Assembly: GCA_035222895.1 (NCBI GenBank)
Contig: JAVYIG010000109.1
Location: 400,001 to 464,000, forward strand
Length of the DNA: 64,000 nt
DNA from: Strongylocentrotus droebachiensis
Taxonomy: Eukaryota; Echinodermata; Echinoidea; Camarodonta; Strongylocentrotidae
Direction: 5' to 3'
The translations under genes and the position numbers were made by a program. Position 1 is the first letter of the stretch; the number at the start of each line of letters is the position of its first letter. The notes beneath the pieces are model-generated. The model was not told the DNA's origin, ran no database searches, and saw only the letters and a list, made by a program, of their open reading frames with translations. Shown piece after piece: positions 52,510 through 63,920 of this stretch.

Positions 52510-54136
52510 GCAACATACCTATAATCATGGATCTGTAACGTTCTTTCACCATTTATTGACGATCTTGCAGATTTTGATGTATTTTGATCCAATAATTGGG
52601 CTAGCAGACGAAAATAACGGACGCACAAGAGAAACTAGACGGGTCCTAGAGGGCGATGAGGTTAGCTCACTAAAATCCTTCTCAATGACTGAAGGTAGCG
52701 CCTAAAAATATGGAATCAATTTAATATCAAAGAACTTTTGATAGAGATTAAAGGCCCACTGCACTACTTGTAGCTACTTGCACCCTCTATATAAAAACAA
52801 TGCCTAATCGGTGACCATTGGTCCCCCATGATCCTCTTTTTCTTATGTTAACTGAGAGCTGAGTTGATGAGATAACCACCTGTCCAGTGACCTTGCAGGG
52901 CGGTCTAATCCCTCTTGTAAACTATGGCAGATAAGCTTTAACATATCAGTTGTGCACAAATGTCACTTTTAACAACTAGAAAATGTAACAAAAAAGGATT
53001 ATATCTTTTTAATTGCAGATTTTTACAAACTGCACATTCAAAGGTAGATAGAGTACAATGTTTTTGTCAATCTTGCGTTGGTTTGAGCCCCATAGCTAGA
53101 GCCATCTCAAATTGGGGAGCAAAACTGTGAACAGAGACGTCATTGTTCCAGCCCAAAATAGAAGTCTTGCGACATCATAATATGAATATGTATGAGGTCC
53201 GGTCTCATCGCGCGCAAAACAAATTTGACGTAGTCTCAAACAGAGTACCTTTTTCTCAGCACTAGACACCAGTGTCGTGCAGTAATGTATGAAAAGTGTA
53301 AAAAAAAGACATTTCAGTAAAAAAAAAAGTCTACGTGAGCAGTCTATACTCCAATTGAGAAGTGTAATGAATGCCATGATTTGAACGTGTGTGTTTTAGT
53401 GTATGATATCATCATGGTTAGTGAGAGAGAGAGAGAGAGAGAGAGGGAGAGAAATATCTCCGTCAGTAGTACACGTCTATCAATGCGTGCAGTCATGTTT
53501 GATTCCGTATTGTGTTCGCTACAACTGTGCAAGTTGGATTTATCGATCGTTGATAATGCAGTGTCAGATTGATATTTACTCATGAGGAAATAATTGGAAT
53601 ACATATCAAAAATAAGGTAGGCCTATTTATTTATTTCAATGATTTTCTTAATTTACAATGAGTGGCTTTCGAGCTTTCTCTCATTATGGTTTGACCCTCC
53701 ATGCCATGGCATGGCTAGCATGGCTCGATTGCGGCTTGCATGCAATTACCGTACCTGGACGGCCTGTAGTACTGTGTCGGTGTGTGCGACTAATTCAAGG
53801 CTAGCCGGTGATGATGAATGTACTTTCGCGCGAAGTTTTGAACTTGTTGTCCGGGCAATGACCATGATGACACGCCCATTCCCTCGGGCCTGTCTAATTC
53901 CCGACGTAATTTTGGGGACCATGAAATTGATTGTTTCAAGGCTCTTAGTCTTACGTACGGCCAGGCGTAGAAGGAAGGGAGTGCTTACAAGCTGGATATC
54001 TCCTATTTTATGGAACTTCTGGAGTCGGCAGATGGGCGAGTTTTCTTAGTGAAAGTAAATGCTTTCTTTTAACCTTTGTTTTATTTTAAACAAATTCGTA
54101 ATTAAAAAGTTAGATTTGGGCATTGGCCTCCCTAAC
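52510..54136. repeat. Segmental duplication, copy 1
   Basis: From AACATACCTATAATCATGGA to GGGCATTGGCCTCCCT this copy matches 56324-57784 at high identity. It contains the shared GA microsatellite (53425-53450) and a shared open stretch with CNYRTWTACSTVSVCATNSR (53639-54049; 57307-57660). The open stretch has conserved neighbours but no recognised domain. It differs by the 186-bp insertion at 52752-52937. Confidence 0.95.
52752..52937. mobile_element. 186-bp insertion with TTAA target duplication
   Basis: In copy 2 of the segmental duplication the sequence reads GAGATTAACATATC; here TTAA (52748-52751) is followed by 186 extra bases starting AGGCCCACTGCACTACTTG and another TTAA (52938-52941). 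A relative with an internal insertion lies at 20657-21350. TTAA duplications are typical of piggyBac and Kolobok. Clear terminal inverted repeats were not seen. Confidence 0.8.
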
Positions 54137-55494
54137 AAAGACGATCCTTATTCTCGGACCAGCGCCCCTACTGTTAATAACAGCACATACCCACATGCAT
54201 ACCGGGCATGCATACTTTCTCTTTGCCATGTTGAAACGACGATTACAACATGGGATAAATTGGGAGAGGAGGAATCACCCTTTTTCCCATCATTCAAAAT
54301 CAAAGACTTCTTCAAATTAGGTCTAGATCTATATAATTTCAAGCGGTTGAACGGATGCCCAGACCAGAGGAGTCGATAAACATCGTAATTCGTATGTCAA
54401 AATTGTTATTACTACTTCTTTACATTTCACAAAAATGTGACCTAACCCACTGTTTGAATCGTTTTCCTATGCAGGCTCTGGAGCTCCCTGGAGCTGGAGG
54501 CTGGCTGAAGTAATACTAATAATGCTGACCAAGCAAGTTAGAATTAGGCCGCGCTGCATGCGCATGCTACACAGGCGCAGAATGCCTACATCGCTAGACA
54601 TGGCGGAAACCCAAAGCGTGAGGGCGAGGTAAAATACAACATCGGAACATGCACAAGTACAACCACAGGCCACAACATCATAACTGATTATTGACAATAC
54701 AAGCCACATAACATTAATTGTTGAGTATTTTTTCTACCGAAGAAATTCTAGTCAACTTACCACCCCAGCTCCTTCTTAGGTAGAGTCACACTTCACGCAT
54801 TAGCTGCATGCACGTACGTACGTTCAAGTTTCGCAGTTCACATTATAAGTCATGCGCCGTAAGTGGCGCCAAACTTGATATCGTTCTTTATTATTCTCTT
54901 GAGCTGGCCTAGCCTGGACCATGGATCAATCATCATCACCCTTTGTTAATTCTCATATTCTCCCTTTTTGATCGACAACCTTGCCGTTGATTGAGTGAAA
55001 TGTGTAAGTCAGTTCAGCTAGTCTCCTATTGGTGTTATTTTTTCTTATTTATTAGGTGGTTTTAAGTGTGTTGTTGTGGTTTGCAGTGCAGTGTAACTAA
55101 TCTTTTTAGCAGGGAGATGGGAGAGGGTGTTTGGGACTATTACTCGCAAGAATCTGGCGGGGGCCAGCCGGCCAGGAACTCGGCTCTGGCAGCCTGCGTG
55201 CGCCTGGCTGCCTGACCCTTGGCAAAGCCTAAGCCAAGGCCATGGACCCGGCTAGCTACCCTACCTTAGACCGAAAATTTCTGGAAATGTGAATCGTCTG
55301 CGATAATGCGGACCATGGGCGTAAATCTGTAATTGATACCTATTGTTCATTCCCCCCCCCCCCCTGTCGATATCAAGCTCGTAGATCTAGCTAGGATTTT
55401 GTAGTGATTTAAGTAGTGAGCACGCGCACGCAGCGTGCGAATCTCTTACAGAGCGCAGGCTCCCTTGGGGGTAGGTGCAGAGAGGGGAGATTTG
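54137..55494. other. Intergenic stretch, nothing recognised
   Basis: No domain-bearing frame, repeat relative or element ends were identified over this stretch. A CACGTACGTACGTTC run is near 54810, and GC content rises around 55140-55260. Short C runs lie near 55350. Confidence 0.4.
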
Positions 55495-56165
55495 CAGGAA
55501 CTCCCCCCTCCCTCGCGAAGCCTGGGGGCCGTTTCTCGAAACCGTCATAACTACAAGATCAACGACATCTCGACAATGTCACGCAACTTGTCAGCTAAGT
55601 GTTTCACGAAGCCGTCTTTGCCAAGATGAGCGACAACTTCCGCGACAAGCGAGTTGTCACTGCTCCGAACCCGTCATATCTTTTTAATTGCTGTAAAGCG
55701 CCATCACAAGTCAGTTTGTTGCTATTCCATGGGCCGCGAAATGTACGATTAGTTTCACTATCATTTCGAGAAAAATATAGACGAGTTCGGTATGTAATTC
55801 TCTGGGATGCGAAATGCAAATGTAAAGAAGTGATAATAAAAATTATACAGAAATTTTAAAAAGCTGAATATAAACATTAAATCACAAATCATTAAACTAT
55901 AACATATAAATAAAAGAGATAAGAATGTTAAACACTGTTGTCCATAGTCGATCAATAGTCTTTTCTTAGGATACCACATACCTTTGGGGGCCTATGTGCA
56001 TTATTATTCCCTCTCTAATTACTTCTTCCAAATTATATTTTTGATATCAAATCAATTATATAACGAGTATTTATGAGACTAGAATAAAACTGGCTGAGAA
56101 AAGGTATTTTGTCTAAAATTCGTTGTTACATAAAACAAAAAAAGTATGTATTAATAAACTATTAC

Positions 56166-56330
56166 TAGGGAGGCCAATGCCCGGGCGTAAGGCTTCTACG
56201 CCTACGATTTGTGCGCTCGTCGTCCAAGTCAGAAAATTACCAGAAGAAAAAAAATGGGAAAAAAAAAGAAAACAAATATCTATGAAATAAAATGTATAAC
56301 AAATACACAATTACACACTCCACAACATAC
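56166..56330. repeat. Unoccupied copy of the TU target repeat
   Basis: GGGAGGCCAATGCCCGGGCG, TAAGGCTTCTACGCCTACGA and CGCTCGTCGTCCAAG run continuously here, whereas at 43144-46475 they are separated by the 3156-bp TU element. TTCTACGC occurs once (56194-56201), proving the 8-base target duplication at the occupied locus. Confidence 0.95.
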
Positions 56331-57053
56331 CTATAATCACGGATCTGTAACGGTCTTTCACCATTTGTTGACGATCTTGCAGATTTTGACGTTTTTAGAT
56401 CCAATAATTCTGTTAGCAGACGACCTTGGCGCGCACATATGAGAAACTAAAAGGGTCCTAGAGGGCGATGAGGTTAGCTCACTAAAATCCTTCTCAATGA
56501 CTGAAGGTAGAGCCTAAAAATATGGAATCAATTTAATATCAAAGAACTTTTGATAGAGATTAACATATCAGTTGTGCACAAATGTCACTTTTAACAACTA
56601 GAAAATATAACGAAAAACGATTATATCATTTTAATTGCAGATTTTTACAAACTGCACATACGAAGGTAGATAGAGTACGATGTTTTTGTCAATCTTGCGT
56701 TGGTTTGAGACCCTTAGCTAGAGCCATCTCAAATTGGGCGGCAAAACTGTGAACAGATACGTCATTGTTCCAGCCCAAAATAGAAGTCTTGCGACATCAT
56801 AATATGAATATGTATGAGGTCCGGTCTCATCGCGCGCAAAACAAATTTGACGTAGTCTCACACATAGTACCTTTTTCTCAGCACCAGACACCAGTGTCGT
56901 GCAGTAATGTATGAGAAGTGTAAAAAAAGACATTTCAGTAAAAAAAAAAAAGTCTACGTGAGCAGTCTATATCTATACTCCAATTGAGAAGTGTAATGAA
57001 TGCCATGGTTTGAACGTGTGTGTTTTAGTGTATGATATCATCATATGGTTAGT

Positions 57054-57085
<32 letters not shown>

Positions 57086-57784
57086 AATATCTCCGTCAGT
57101 ACACGTCTATCAATATGCGTGCAGTCCTATTGACTATGTTTGATTCCGTATTGTGTTTGCTGCAAAGTTCTGTGCAAGTTGGATTTATCGATCGTGGATT
57201 TATCGATCGTTGATAGTGTCAAATTGATCTTTACTCATGAGGAAATAATTGGAATACAAACTAAGGTAGGCCTATTTATTTATTTCAATAATTTTCTTAA
57301 TTTACAATGAGTGGCTTTCGAGCTTTCTCTCATTATGTTTTAAGTTTTGACCCTCCATGCCATGGCATGGCTAGCATGGCTCGATTGCGGCTTGCATGCA
57401 ATTACCGTACCTGGACGGCCTGTAGTACTGTGTCGGTGTGTGCGACTAATTCAAGGCTAGCCGGTGATGATGAATGTACTTTCGCGCGAAGTTTTGAACT
57501 TGTTGTCCGGGCAATGACCATGATGACACGCCCATTCCCTCGGGCCTGTCTAATTCTCGACGTAATATTTGGGACCATGAAATTGATTGTTTCAAGGCTC
57601 TTACGGACGGCCAGCCGTAGAAGGAAGGGAGTTCTTAAAAGCTGGATATCTCCTATTTGATGGAACTTCTGGAGTCGGCAGATGGGTGAATTTTCTTGGT
57701 GAAGGTAAATGCTTTCTTTTAATCTTAGTTTTATTATAAACAAATTAGTAATTAAAAAGTTAGATTTGGGCATTGGCCTCCCTA
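56324..57784. repeat. Segmental duplication, copy 2
   Basis: Second copy of 52510-54136, lacking the TTAA-flanked insertion. It starts directly at the end of the TU target repeat (CTCCACAACAT/ACC). Small indels and substitutions distinguish the copies, for example AGTCTATATCTATACTCC here against AGTCTATACTCC. Confidence 0.95.
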
Positions 57785-57839
57785 CTATCACATTATGGTA
57801 TCCCTCAACTACCTTTTGATAGGACTGTCGAGAAAACAA

Positions 57840-58530
57840 AACTCACCGGTTTTTCTTCAGGGTCATTCCATGTCAAATCACCCAATGGTTTTAACCCGAC
57901 CATTTTTGATTTTAATGAAACTTAGTGTACTTGTTGAGTGTGATCTCACAGCACCAAATCCCAAATTTTAGGTCAATCGGGTGAGGGGTTTGGGAGATAC
58001 GGCCCACCAAATTTTGAATTTTTTTCAAAAATGGGGGTGGCGGCCTACCTTTGAACCCTTGTATCTCGGGACCTAATGGGTCAATCTTCACAAAATTTAT
58101 ATTGTTGGAAAGGGTATTCAATAAGGATTCCAAATCTGCCGCCATTTTGAAAATTTGTACATGTTGGGGTACTTTGACCTCTTGACCTAAGATTTGACCT
58201 TGAAATTGACCTTGTGGATCACGTGACCTTGACAACATTTTTCATGAAATGTAATCTCTGACATGTTCACTTAAACATATAAAAGTTTCAGAGATATAAT
58301 ATTTTTTGTTTAGGAGCAATAAGGATTGAAAGTATCCATACTTACAGATATTCACAATAAACCCTATTATAATGTATACAATACATGCAATATGCACAGT
58401 ACAACATACATCTTCCACATGCTTTTTTGTTCTAGTCATATCCATTCTAAATGTCAGCGGTACTTGAATAGAAATAAAAGGACAAGTTCATATAGGCCTA
58501 AAGGGTTAACAGGATGTATAGCTTTAAGCC
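57840..58530. repeat. GGGTCATTCCATGTCAAATC repeat and flank
   Basis: The block GGGTCATTCCATGTCAAATC, TTTTGAATTTTTTTCAAAAA and ACCTCTTGACCTAAGATTTG looks like the terminal part of a widespread DNA-element family known by the CATTCCATGTCAAATC motif. The opposite end was not found. 58240-58530 is AT-rich and unassigned. Confidence 0.45.
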
Positions 58531-58544
58531 TTTGAGTCGGTTCT

Positions 58545-58860
58545 GGGATAATTACCCCCCTGGAAATGTCCCCCCCCCCCCCCAAGGACAATTACCCCTG
58601 AGGACTATCACACCCAGAGGACAATTAACCCCAGAAAATTACACTCTTGGACAATTACCCCCCCCCCCCCCTATTCGTTAAAGGGGAAGTCCATTCTGAT
58701 AATAAGTTGGTTTTAATCAAAGCAGATATATTTTGGGGGAGGTAATTATCCTTGTGGGGTAATTTTCCAGGGGGGGGGGTAATTGTCCGGGGGGTAATTG
58801 TCCTCGGGGGGGGGGGGGGACAGATTGTCCTAGGAGGTAATTTTCTTCAATTTAAGAATC
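58545..58860. repeat. Inverted minisatellite of GGACAATTACCCCC
   Basis: The left side carries several direct copies of GGACAATTACCCC(C)-type units. The right side (58735-58850) carries the inverse, GGGGGTAATTGTCC-type units, around a ~60-base spacer. The segment can therefore fold into a long hairpin rich in G and C runs. Same architecture as the TU outer arms on a small scale. Confidence 0.8.
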
Positions 58861-59160
58861 TTTACAGAAATATGCAAATCGTTTGATGATCTACATTTGA
58901 TAATGACACTATTTATTATTTAATTTAGGAGAATTTATATGTATATATTTCTTTTTGAACAATTTTAGCCCCAAAACTTGTTTTGGGTTATTCGTGATAA
59001 ATCAAATGGATCGTGACAAAGACTATGTTCTTGAGCTGCTAGTATCGCGATATATCGATATCATGTCTGTCATGGCTTCGTGAAACGGTTTATCCACTTC
59101 ATGTAGGTCGCCGACAAAGATATGACTGTCATGGAGTTGGTTTCAAGAAACGGCCCCCAG

Positions 59161-59324
59161 GAAGCTTTGACCTTTCATTAAATTATCTGAGAAAAAGGAC
59201 AATTTGTTGTACAGTTAATTCTCACCTCTTAATCCTTGTCTGAATTCAGTTTCGCGCGGAAGCTTTAACGTTTCATTATTATTAGAGAAAGAAGACGATT
59301 CGTTGTACCCTTCTCAACTCTTAA
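59161..59324 (-). repeat. Inverted minisatellite units interrupted at TTAA
   Basis: These are inverse copies of the ~115-bp minisatellite (AATCCTTGTCTGAATTCAG, CGCGGAAGCTTTAACG, AGAAAGAAGACGATTCGTTG). The last unit stops at CTCTTAA and resumes at 59655 after the MITE. Confidence 0.85.
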
Positions 59325-59654
59325 AGGGATCCGGTAACTTTGTCTCAGATTCTGAAACAAAATTCTGGATTTAGCTCATGATGCAATGATAATTATAAAC
59401 CTTTAAGTCAGTCAGGAACCCAATGACTTTTACAAGCCGATCGCCTGTCTGATTATCAAGATATTTATGATTGGAATTACACATTTTGAAAACACTATTG
59501 GGGAAAACGAGTATGGTGAAACCGGTCACTCAAAGATTTTTACTTTTTTGAGGCACTTCTTGATCATTTTGAAGCGCAATTTTTTTAGGGCTTCACAGAC
59601 ACTGATAACACGTAGGGCCGTGTACCTCAGATTTAACATTGTTAAACGATCCCT
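59325..59654. mobile_element. MITE with AGGGATC termini and TTAA duplication
   Basis: Begins AGGGATCCGGTAACTT and ends ACGATCCCT, with TTAA on both sides (59321-59324, 59655-59658). Joining at one TTAA restores AACTCTTAATCCTGAATT, the expected minisatellite sequence. TTAA is the piggyBac/Kolobok target. It contains a 63-codon frame of no significance. Confidence 0.85.
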
Positions 59655-59658
59655 TTAA

Positions 59659-60125
59659 TCCTGAATTTTCAAAAATGTCTCTTTGTCTGCTACTTTTTCT
59701 TCCTTCTCTCCTCTCTCTTTTTTTTTTTGGGGGGGGGGGGGGCACTGACCCCCCCCCCCCCCCCCCCCCCCTGGCTACGCGCCTGGTCAATATCATTATA
59801 AGAGACTGAAGCTTTCGGTCTAGGCTATGCTATGTTTTGTCACTGTTTTATGGTTCTTGTTTACAGTTATTATTACTATTGACTACAGTTACTATTGACA
59901 ATGACAGTGTTTCAAATCCATGCCCATGGTAATAATATACAATAAACTTCAATAAGTTCTTGATTTTTTGTCATATTTATGCATGTATTGTATGTTCTTT
60001 TATTTGTCTCTCCTTATGTAGAATAGAATTTGCTTCAATGGGTGTTTGGTTATATTCAGCTTCCATACATACAGTGATGTGTCTCTTTGTAAGAGGGATG
60101 TACTAGTTGATGAAAAAAAGACGAG
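59659..60125. other. Homopolymer tract and probable 5' intron or UTR
   Basis: 59720-59775 is a G run followed by a C run, which can pair. A candidate splice acceptor TTTGTCTCTCCTTATGTAG lies near 60020, about 100 bases before the first ATG of the next gene, suggesting an upstream non-coding or coding exon. Confidence 0.45.
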
Positions 60126-62119
60126 ATGGATGACTTAGATTTCCCAAAGGCACAAGCCATGCCGTCGATTCCCGTAGCATCTGATGCTCTACCTCCACGC
60201 TCCAATGATTTACGAGGGTCTACCTTTCCCACTCTGGCATTACCCAGTGGAGGTCTGAAAGTGCCCTCGAAACCAGGGCGCTACGAGACCAACGTGGACA
60301 CCACACCCCTCACCCCTCCCAGCTCTTCCCACAATCTCCAGCTTGTCTTTGATTCCAGTAAAATCTATGATAACCACCCAAGAAAGTACAGGTGAAAAAT
60401 GAGAATCATTCATCCAGTCACTTTTCATCATGTATGATAAGATAATGAAATGAAAGTAAGATGAAGTTTTGTTGACAGTGGTCATGACAGGATATACAGT
60501 TGTACATGTACATGTATGCACGATAATATTAATGAAAATTGCCTGTGCTTTAGTTGTTAAAAGATTTTAAAATAAGAAGGATTTATGAATTTAAATGCAA
60601 TTAATTACATATTTGACTATTTCTAAAGCTCACGCACAAAGAGTTGAAATATAAATCTGTTTAAAATTTGAACTTCTAGTGTGAATCGTGTACATATTTG
60701 ACATTGATTCACAGGTTACTGTTAGAAACTGAAAAGGATAAGAGTGGCCATAGCAAGAATCTCTCCCTGTCGGCATCATCTGCCACCGATGCCGCCCCTA
60801 CCAAGCCCTCGCCCCCATCTGTCACGGTCCAAGATGGGCAAGTCGTAGCCATGGGAACAATGACCAGTGGTCCTGCGACGGGTCTCAGCCCCACGCCAGA
60901 TGCAGCAGCAGCAGCAGCGCCAAAGTTATTCACAACATCTGCTACCGGGGGAGCCCCATTCACCCTCTCTGAAGCCATTTCGTCCGTTGCTGTCAAGAAA
61001 GAACCAGGTACTTGTCAAGATATTTGGAAGATTTACAACCCTAACGCTAACCCTAACCAGTCACCATTAAAAGTGTCTACCAGTATATTAGAAAAAGAAA
61101 AACATACATATTATTCCCTCTCTCCATTTAAAAACAACAATTTTTTAATTTTGTATACGTAATGTTAAAAGAAAAAAATAGTCATTTAAGAGGAAAACAA
61201 AAGAGCTTTTGTTTATCGCTCAAGTTTTCTGTGCACTTTGAATTTCAAGTGATTGTATTGACTAGTGTCTTTTTTTTCTTCTTTTTTTTTTAAATGCAGA
61301 ATTGTTGTTTTAACCATGTAATACAATTTATATCTCTTTAGCCTACAGACGACTTGAGTATAGGATTCTATCAAGGAGAGTTATAAGCATACAAAGCAAA
61401 ACATTAACGATTGGTCACCTTTCATGATTATGCCTCATGAATTACTTCAGTCAGATAGAGAGATGTGTTATGTTCATTTTAATGAACTGAATAGAGATGA
61501 AAATCCCTGTCCAATGCTACATTCAAATTTCAAAAAAAGTATTTTTTTCAAACCCTTTTTAAAAATAATCATTTTGTATCTGTGTATTCTCTTTGAATCA
61601 TATTTTTGTGATCATGTCAATATCTATTCATTTGATTCGTTGGACTCATTCAGCTCTATATTCTTTACAAATCATGTTTTCCAAGGAATTTCCCACCATT
61701 CACCATTGCAACCTGTATATAAAGACTGCTGAGGGGAGACAAGAAAAGTAGTCTTCACAGGCATGTGGTCTTTTTTTACAGGCTCCTGTGGTTCATGTTT
61801 CAAAGAGAAACACTATGCAAGGGAAAACAAAACATGCGTTTTTATACAGATGGTCGCTAAAGGAGGTGTCACTATGTCATACACGTACTTTGTATTTTAT
61901 CTATTATGTGTTCCATACAGGTGGATCTCGATATGTTCCTCAGGAGTTCCTGCATACATTCAAGGCAGCCACAAAGCTTGGTCCTACGTCCGGTCAGAAA
62001 AGCCAACAGAGAGCGGGACCTCCGTCAGCGGCCAAGATGCCCCATTCATCAGCGCTACCAAGCACAGGAAAGGTCCAGAGAAGCAATGCACCGATCTCCA
62101 AGATATGTACATCAGAAAG
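60126..62119 (+). CDS. 5' part of an unrecognised Ser/Pro/Ala-rich protein, three exons
   Basis: Exon 1 60126-60391 (ATG in GACGAGATGG), exon 2 60715-61007, exon 3 61921-62119. Donors are GTGAAA, GTACTT and GTAATT; acceptors are CACAG and CATACAG. Frames join without stops: KIYDNHPRKYR/LLLETEKDKS, then VKKEPG/GSRYVPQEF, for about 252 residues ending ISKICTSE(R) at an open donor. Composition is Ser/Pro/Ala/Thr-rich with short basic patches and one VKKEP, a SUMOylation-type motif common in transcriptional regulators. This suggests an intrinsically disordered nuclear protein. Further exons must lie beyond 62119. No family was recognised. Confidence 0.7.
61735..61900 (+). repeat. Interspersed repeat, 'AACCTGTCT...GGTCACT' family, copy 2
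   Basis: Contains GTGGTCTTTTTTTACAGG, TCATGTTTCAAAGAGAAAC and GATGGTCGCTAAAGGAGGTG, parallel to 63757-63920. It lies inside intron 2 of the gene at 60126, just before exon 3. Confidence 0.75.
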
Positions 62120-63269
62120 GTAATTTCTTGTGTATTCCTTGTTTCCTGCATTCATGCAAAGCTTGATAAAGCCCCTCAAGAAACCATCATACAAAATATA
62201 ATAATGATAATAATAGTGTAAACTTTTAGAGCGTACACACCGTCTATGGACGCTCACGGTGCTAGCTCAGCAACAGTTCTCTTTAATACATGTACAAGTA
62301 AAGTAAATGTTTATTTGATAATAGAGTTACATTATCAGAAACTCAAAAACAATTTTGCACATTATGACATTGATGGAGAGAATTTCCACATTTCTGCATC
62401 ATATAATTATAACGTAGAGATTAGTAGATAGTGGCCTATTATTTTATTTTTATTTTGTTCAGGGGGTGGGGGGGGGGGGGGATTCACTCAGTCACTTACT
62501 TCACCGTCAATTTGCCATTCATTTACATGTAGAATAGTATACATCTGAATGCAGATATGTAGCACAACAACTTCAATTATAGAAAACCAAAGGAGGGGGG
62601 GGGGGGTGGGGGGGGGGGGGGGCAAGAACATCAGCATTGTTAAAGTTATTTACTTATGATAATTTTTCATTCCAAAACAATTAGCACAACTTCAATTATA
62701 GAAAACCAAAGGAAGGAGGGGGGGGGGGGGTAAACAAAATTAGCAATGGAATTGATATAGCCTACATGTAAAAATGTAGATGCATTGCATGACAAAAACA
62801 CCTTTACATTTCCTTTCCACTCATTATTACATTGAACTGCAAGTGCACTCAGCCAAAACAAACACTTTTGTATGCATATCCCATCATGATGGGGTTACTC
62901 ATGGTCCACTGAATGCTCTTTGGACTGGAACCCTGGGAAACATGTGGCCTGGCACATGAGTGTCCAGATAAAGTTTAGTTCTGGTCATGTGATTGCATCT
63001 AGTGAAAGAAACGGTGTGGAATCGATCAGAAAAGGTTGATTTAGCATTCAAGGTTCACTGCAAGGTTCTGGAATAATCTGAATAATAATAAGAAATTTGG
63101 CCCAGTCTTGGTAAAGTTATAGGCACTGTACACAGAAAGTTATATATGGGACTACACGAACATGTGGCATAAAAATCTGTCCCAATTTTTATGCTGTTAC
63201 ATGCCAAATTTTATTTCACCTCTTCCCAGAACTCAACCTTCTCTTTAAATGGAAGGCTATATTACTAGC
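62120..63269. other. Intron or intergenic sequence with poly-G duplications
   Basis: No further exon of the 60126 gene was found. CAACTTCAATTATAGAAAACC followed by AAAGGAGG and a long G run occurs twice (62568-62622 and 62690-62730), a duplication with expanded G tracts; a further G run is at 62461-62480. The rest is unassigned. Confidence 0.5.
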
Positions 63270-63665
63270 TGTTTTTCAATGATTATTTCATTCCATTGAT
63301 AAAAAGCATAAAGTAAATACGAGACACAAGATAACACTTTCTTGCCATATGATAACCTTTAAGATTGTGACAGGCAAATTCAATTTAATGAAAAGCACTT
63401 GAAATATGGAATAAACTTGATAATAATTGATATGACCGCTGTAAACTCTTTTAGAGTCGAATCGAGTTGCATTTCCTATCCTTGTACCAGTGACAGCCTT
63501 GGTCAAAGTGCATTTTACAATCAATAGTAACACATGAAAAAGAGAAGTTTTAAGGGCTTTTTTGAAGACTTTGACGTTTGAAATAGAGTGTAGCGATACT
63601 GGGAGAGCTTTCCAAAGTTGTTGGGCCCCACATGCCAGTGCTCTGTCGCCATCAGGATTTTTTCC
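63270..63665 (-). pseudogene. 5'-truncated LINE fragment, minus strand
   Basis: On the minus strand 63660-63535 reads GDRALACGAQQLWKALPVSL, then SNVKVFKKALKTSLFHVLL*. This is the typical end of a non-LTR ORF2: GxRAFxxxAPxLWNxLPxxIR...FKxxLKTxLF. About 250 bases of 3' UTR follow and finish near the AATGGAATGAAATAATC tail at ~63275. No upstream reverse transcriptase is attached. Confidence 0.7.
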
Positions 63666-63756
63666 CCTGGGATTGATGGTAACCTATGACTTGGCATAAT
63701 TTTGGTTTGTTATGGCAATTACCATCATTTTCGAAATACACCCATCCCTATACATG

Positions 63757-63920
63757 TACAGTCGAACCTGTCTACAGCGACCGCCCAAGGGAAACACAAA
63801 AAGTGGTCTTTGTTTACAGGTTCCTTTAGTACATGTTTCAATGAGAAACCATTTTCAAAGGAGACAAAAAAATGTGCTTGTTGTAGACAGGTGGTCACTA
63901 AAGTAGGTTTGACTGTATAT
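63757..63920 (+). repeat. Interspersed repeat, 'AACCTGTCT...GGTCACT' family, copy 3
   Basis: Reads GTCGAACCTGTCTACAGCGA, AAGTGGTCTTTGTTTACAGG, GAGACAAAAAAATG and GACAGGTGGTCACTAAAG. The two GGTC blocks in similar register suggest a short tandem or foldback structure. It is the clearest copy of the family at 40670 and 61735. Confidence 0.75.

Larger units (their letters stand above)
55522..59160. mobile_element. Composite insertion, CTGGGGGCCGTTTC termini, 5-bp duplication GAAGC
   Basis: The left end CTGGGGGCCGTTTCTCGAAA and the right end inverse (TTTCAAGAAACGGCCCCCAG) are flanked by GAAGC (55517-55521 and 59161-59165). Joining the flanks restores a ~115-bp minisatellite unit in inverse orientation (CCTCGCGAAGCTTTGACCTT-like). 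Terminal sequences of ~200-300 bases at each side are non-coding. The interior holds other insertions: the unoccupied TU target repeat, the second segmental-duplication copy and a G/C hairpin. The original element was therefore probably much smaller than 3639 bases. Confidence 0.75.

Noticed and set aside
53639-57660. Conserved open stretch in both segmental-duplication copies as a gene
   Set aside because: Conservation is explained by recent duplication of the whole region; no domain, splice context or frame preservation beyond it.
61035-61065. CCCTAACGCTAACCCTAACC as telomere-like repeat
   Set aside because: Only about three degenerate copies inside an intron; too short to mean an interstitial telomere.
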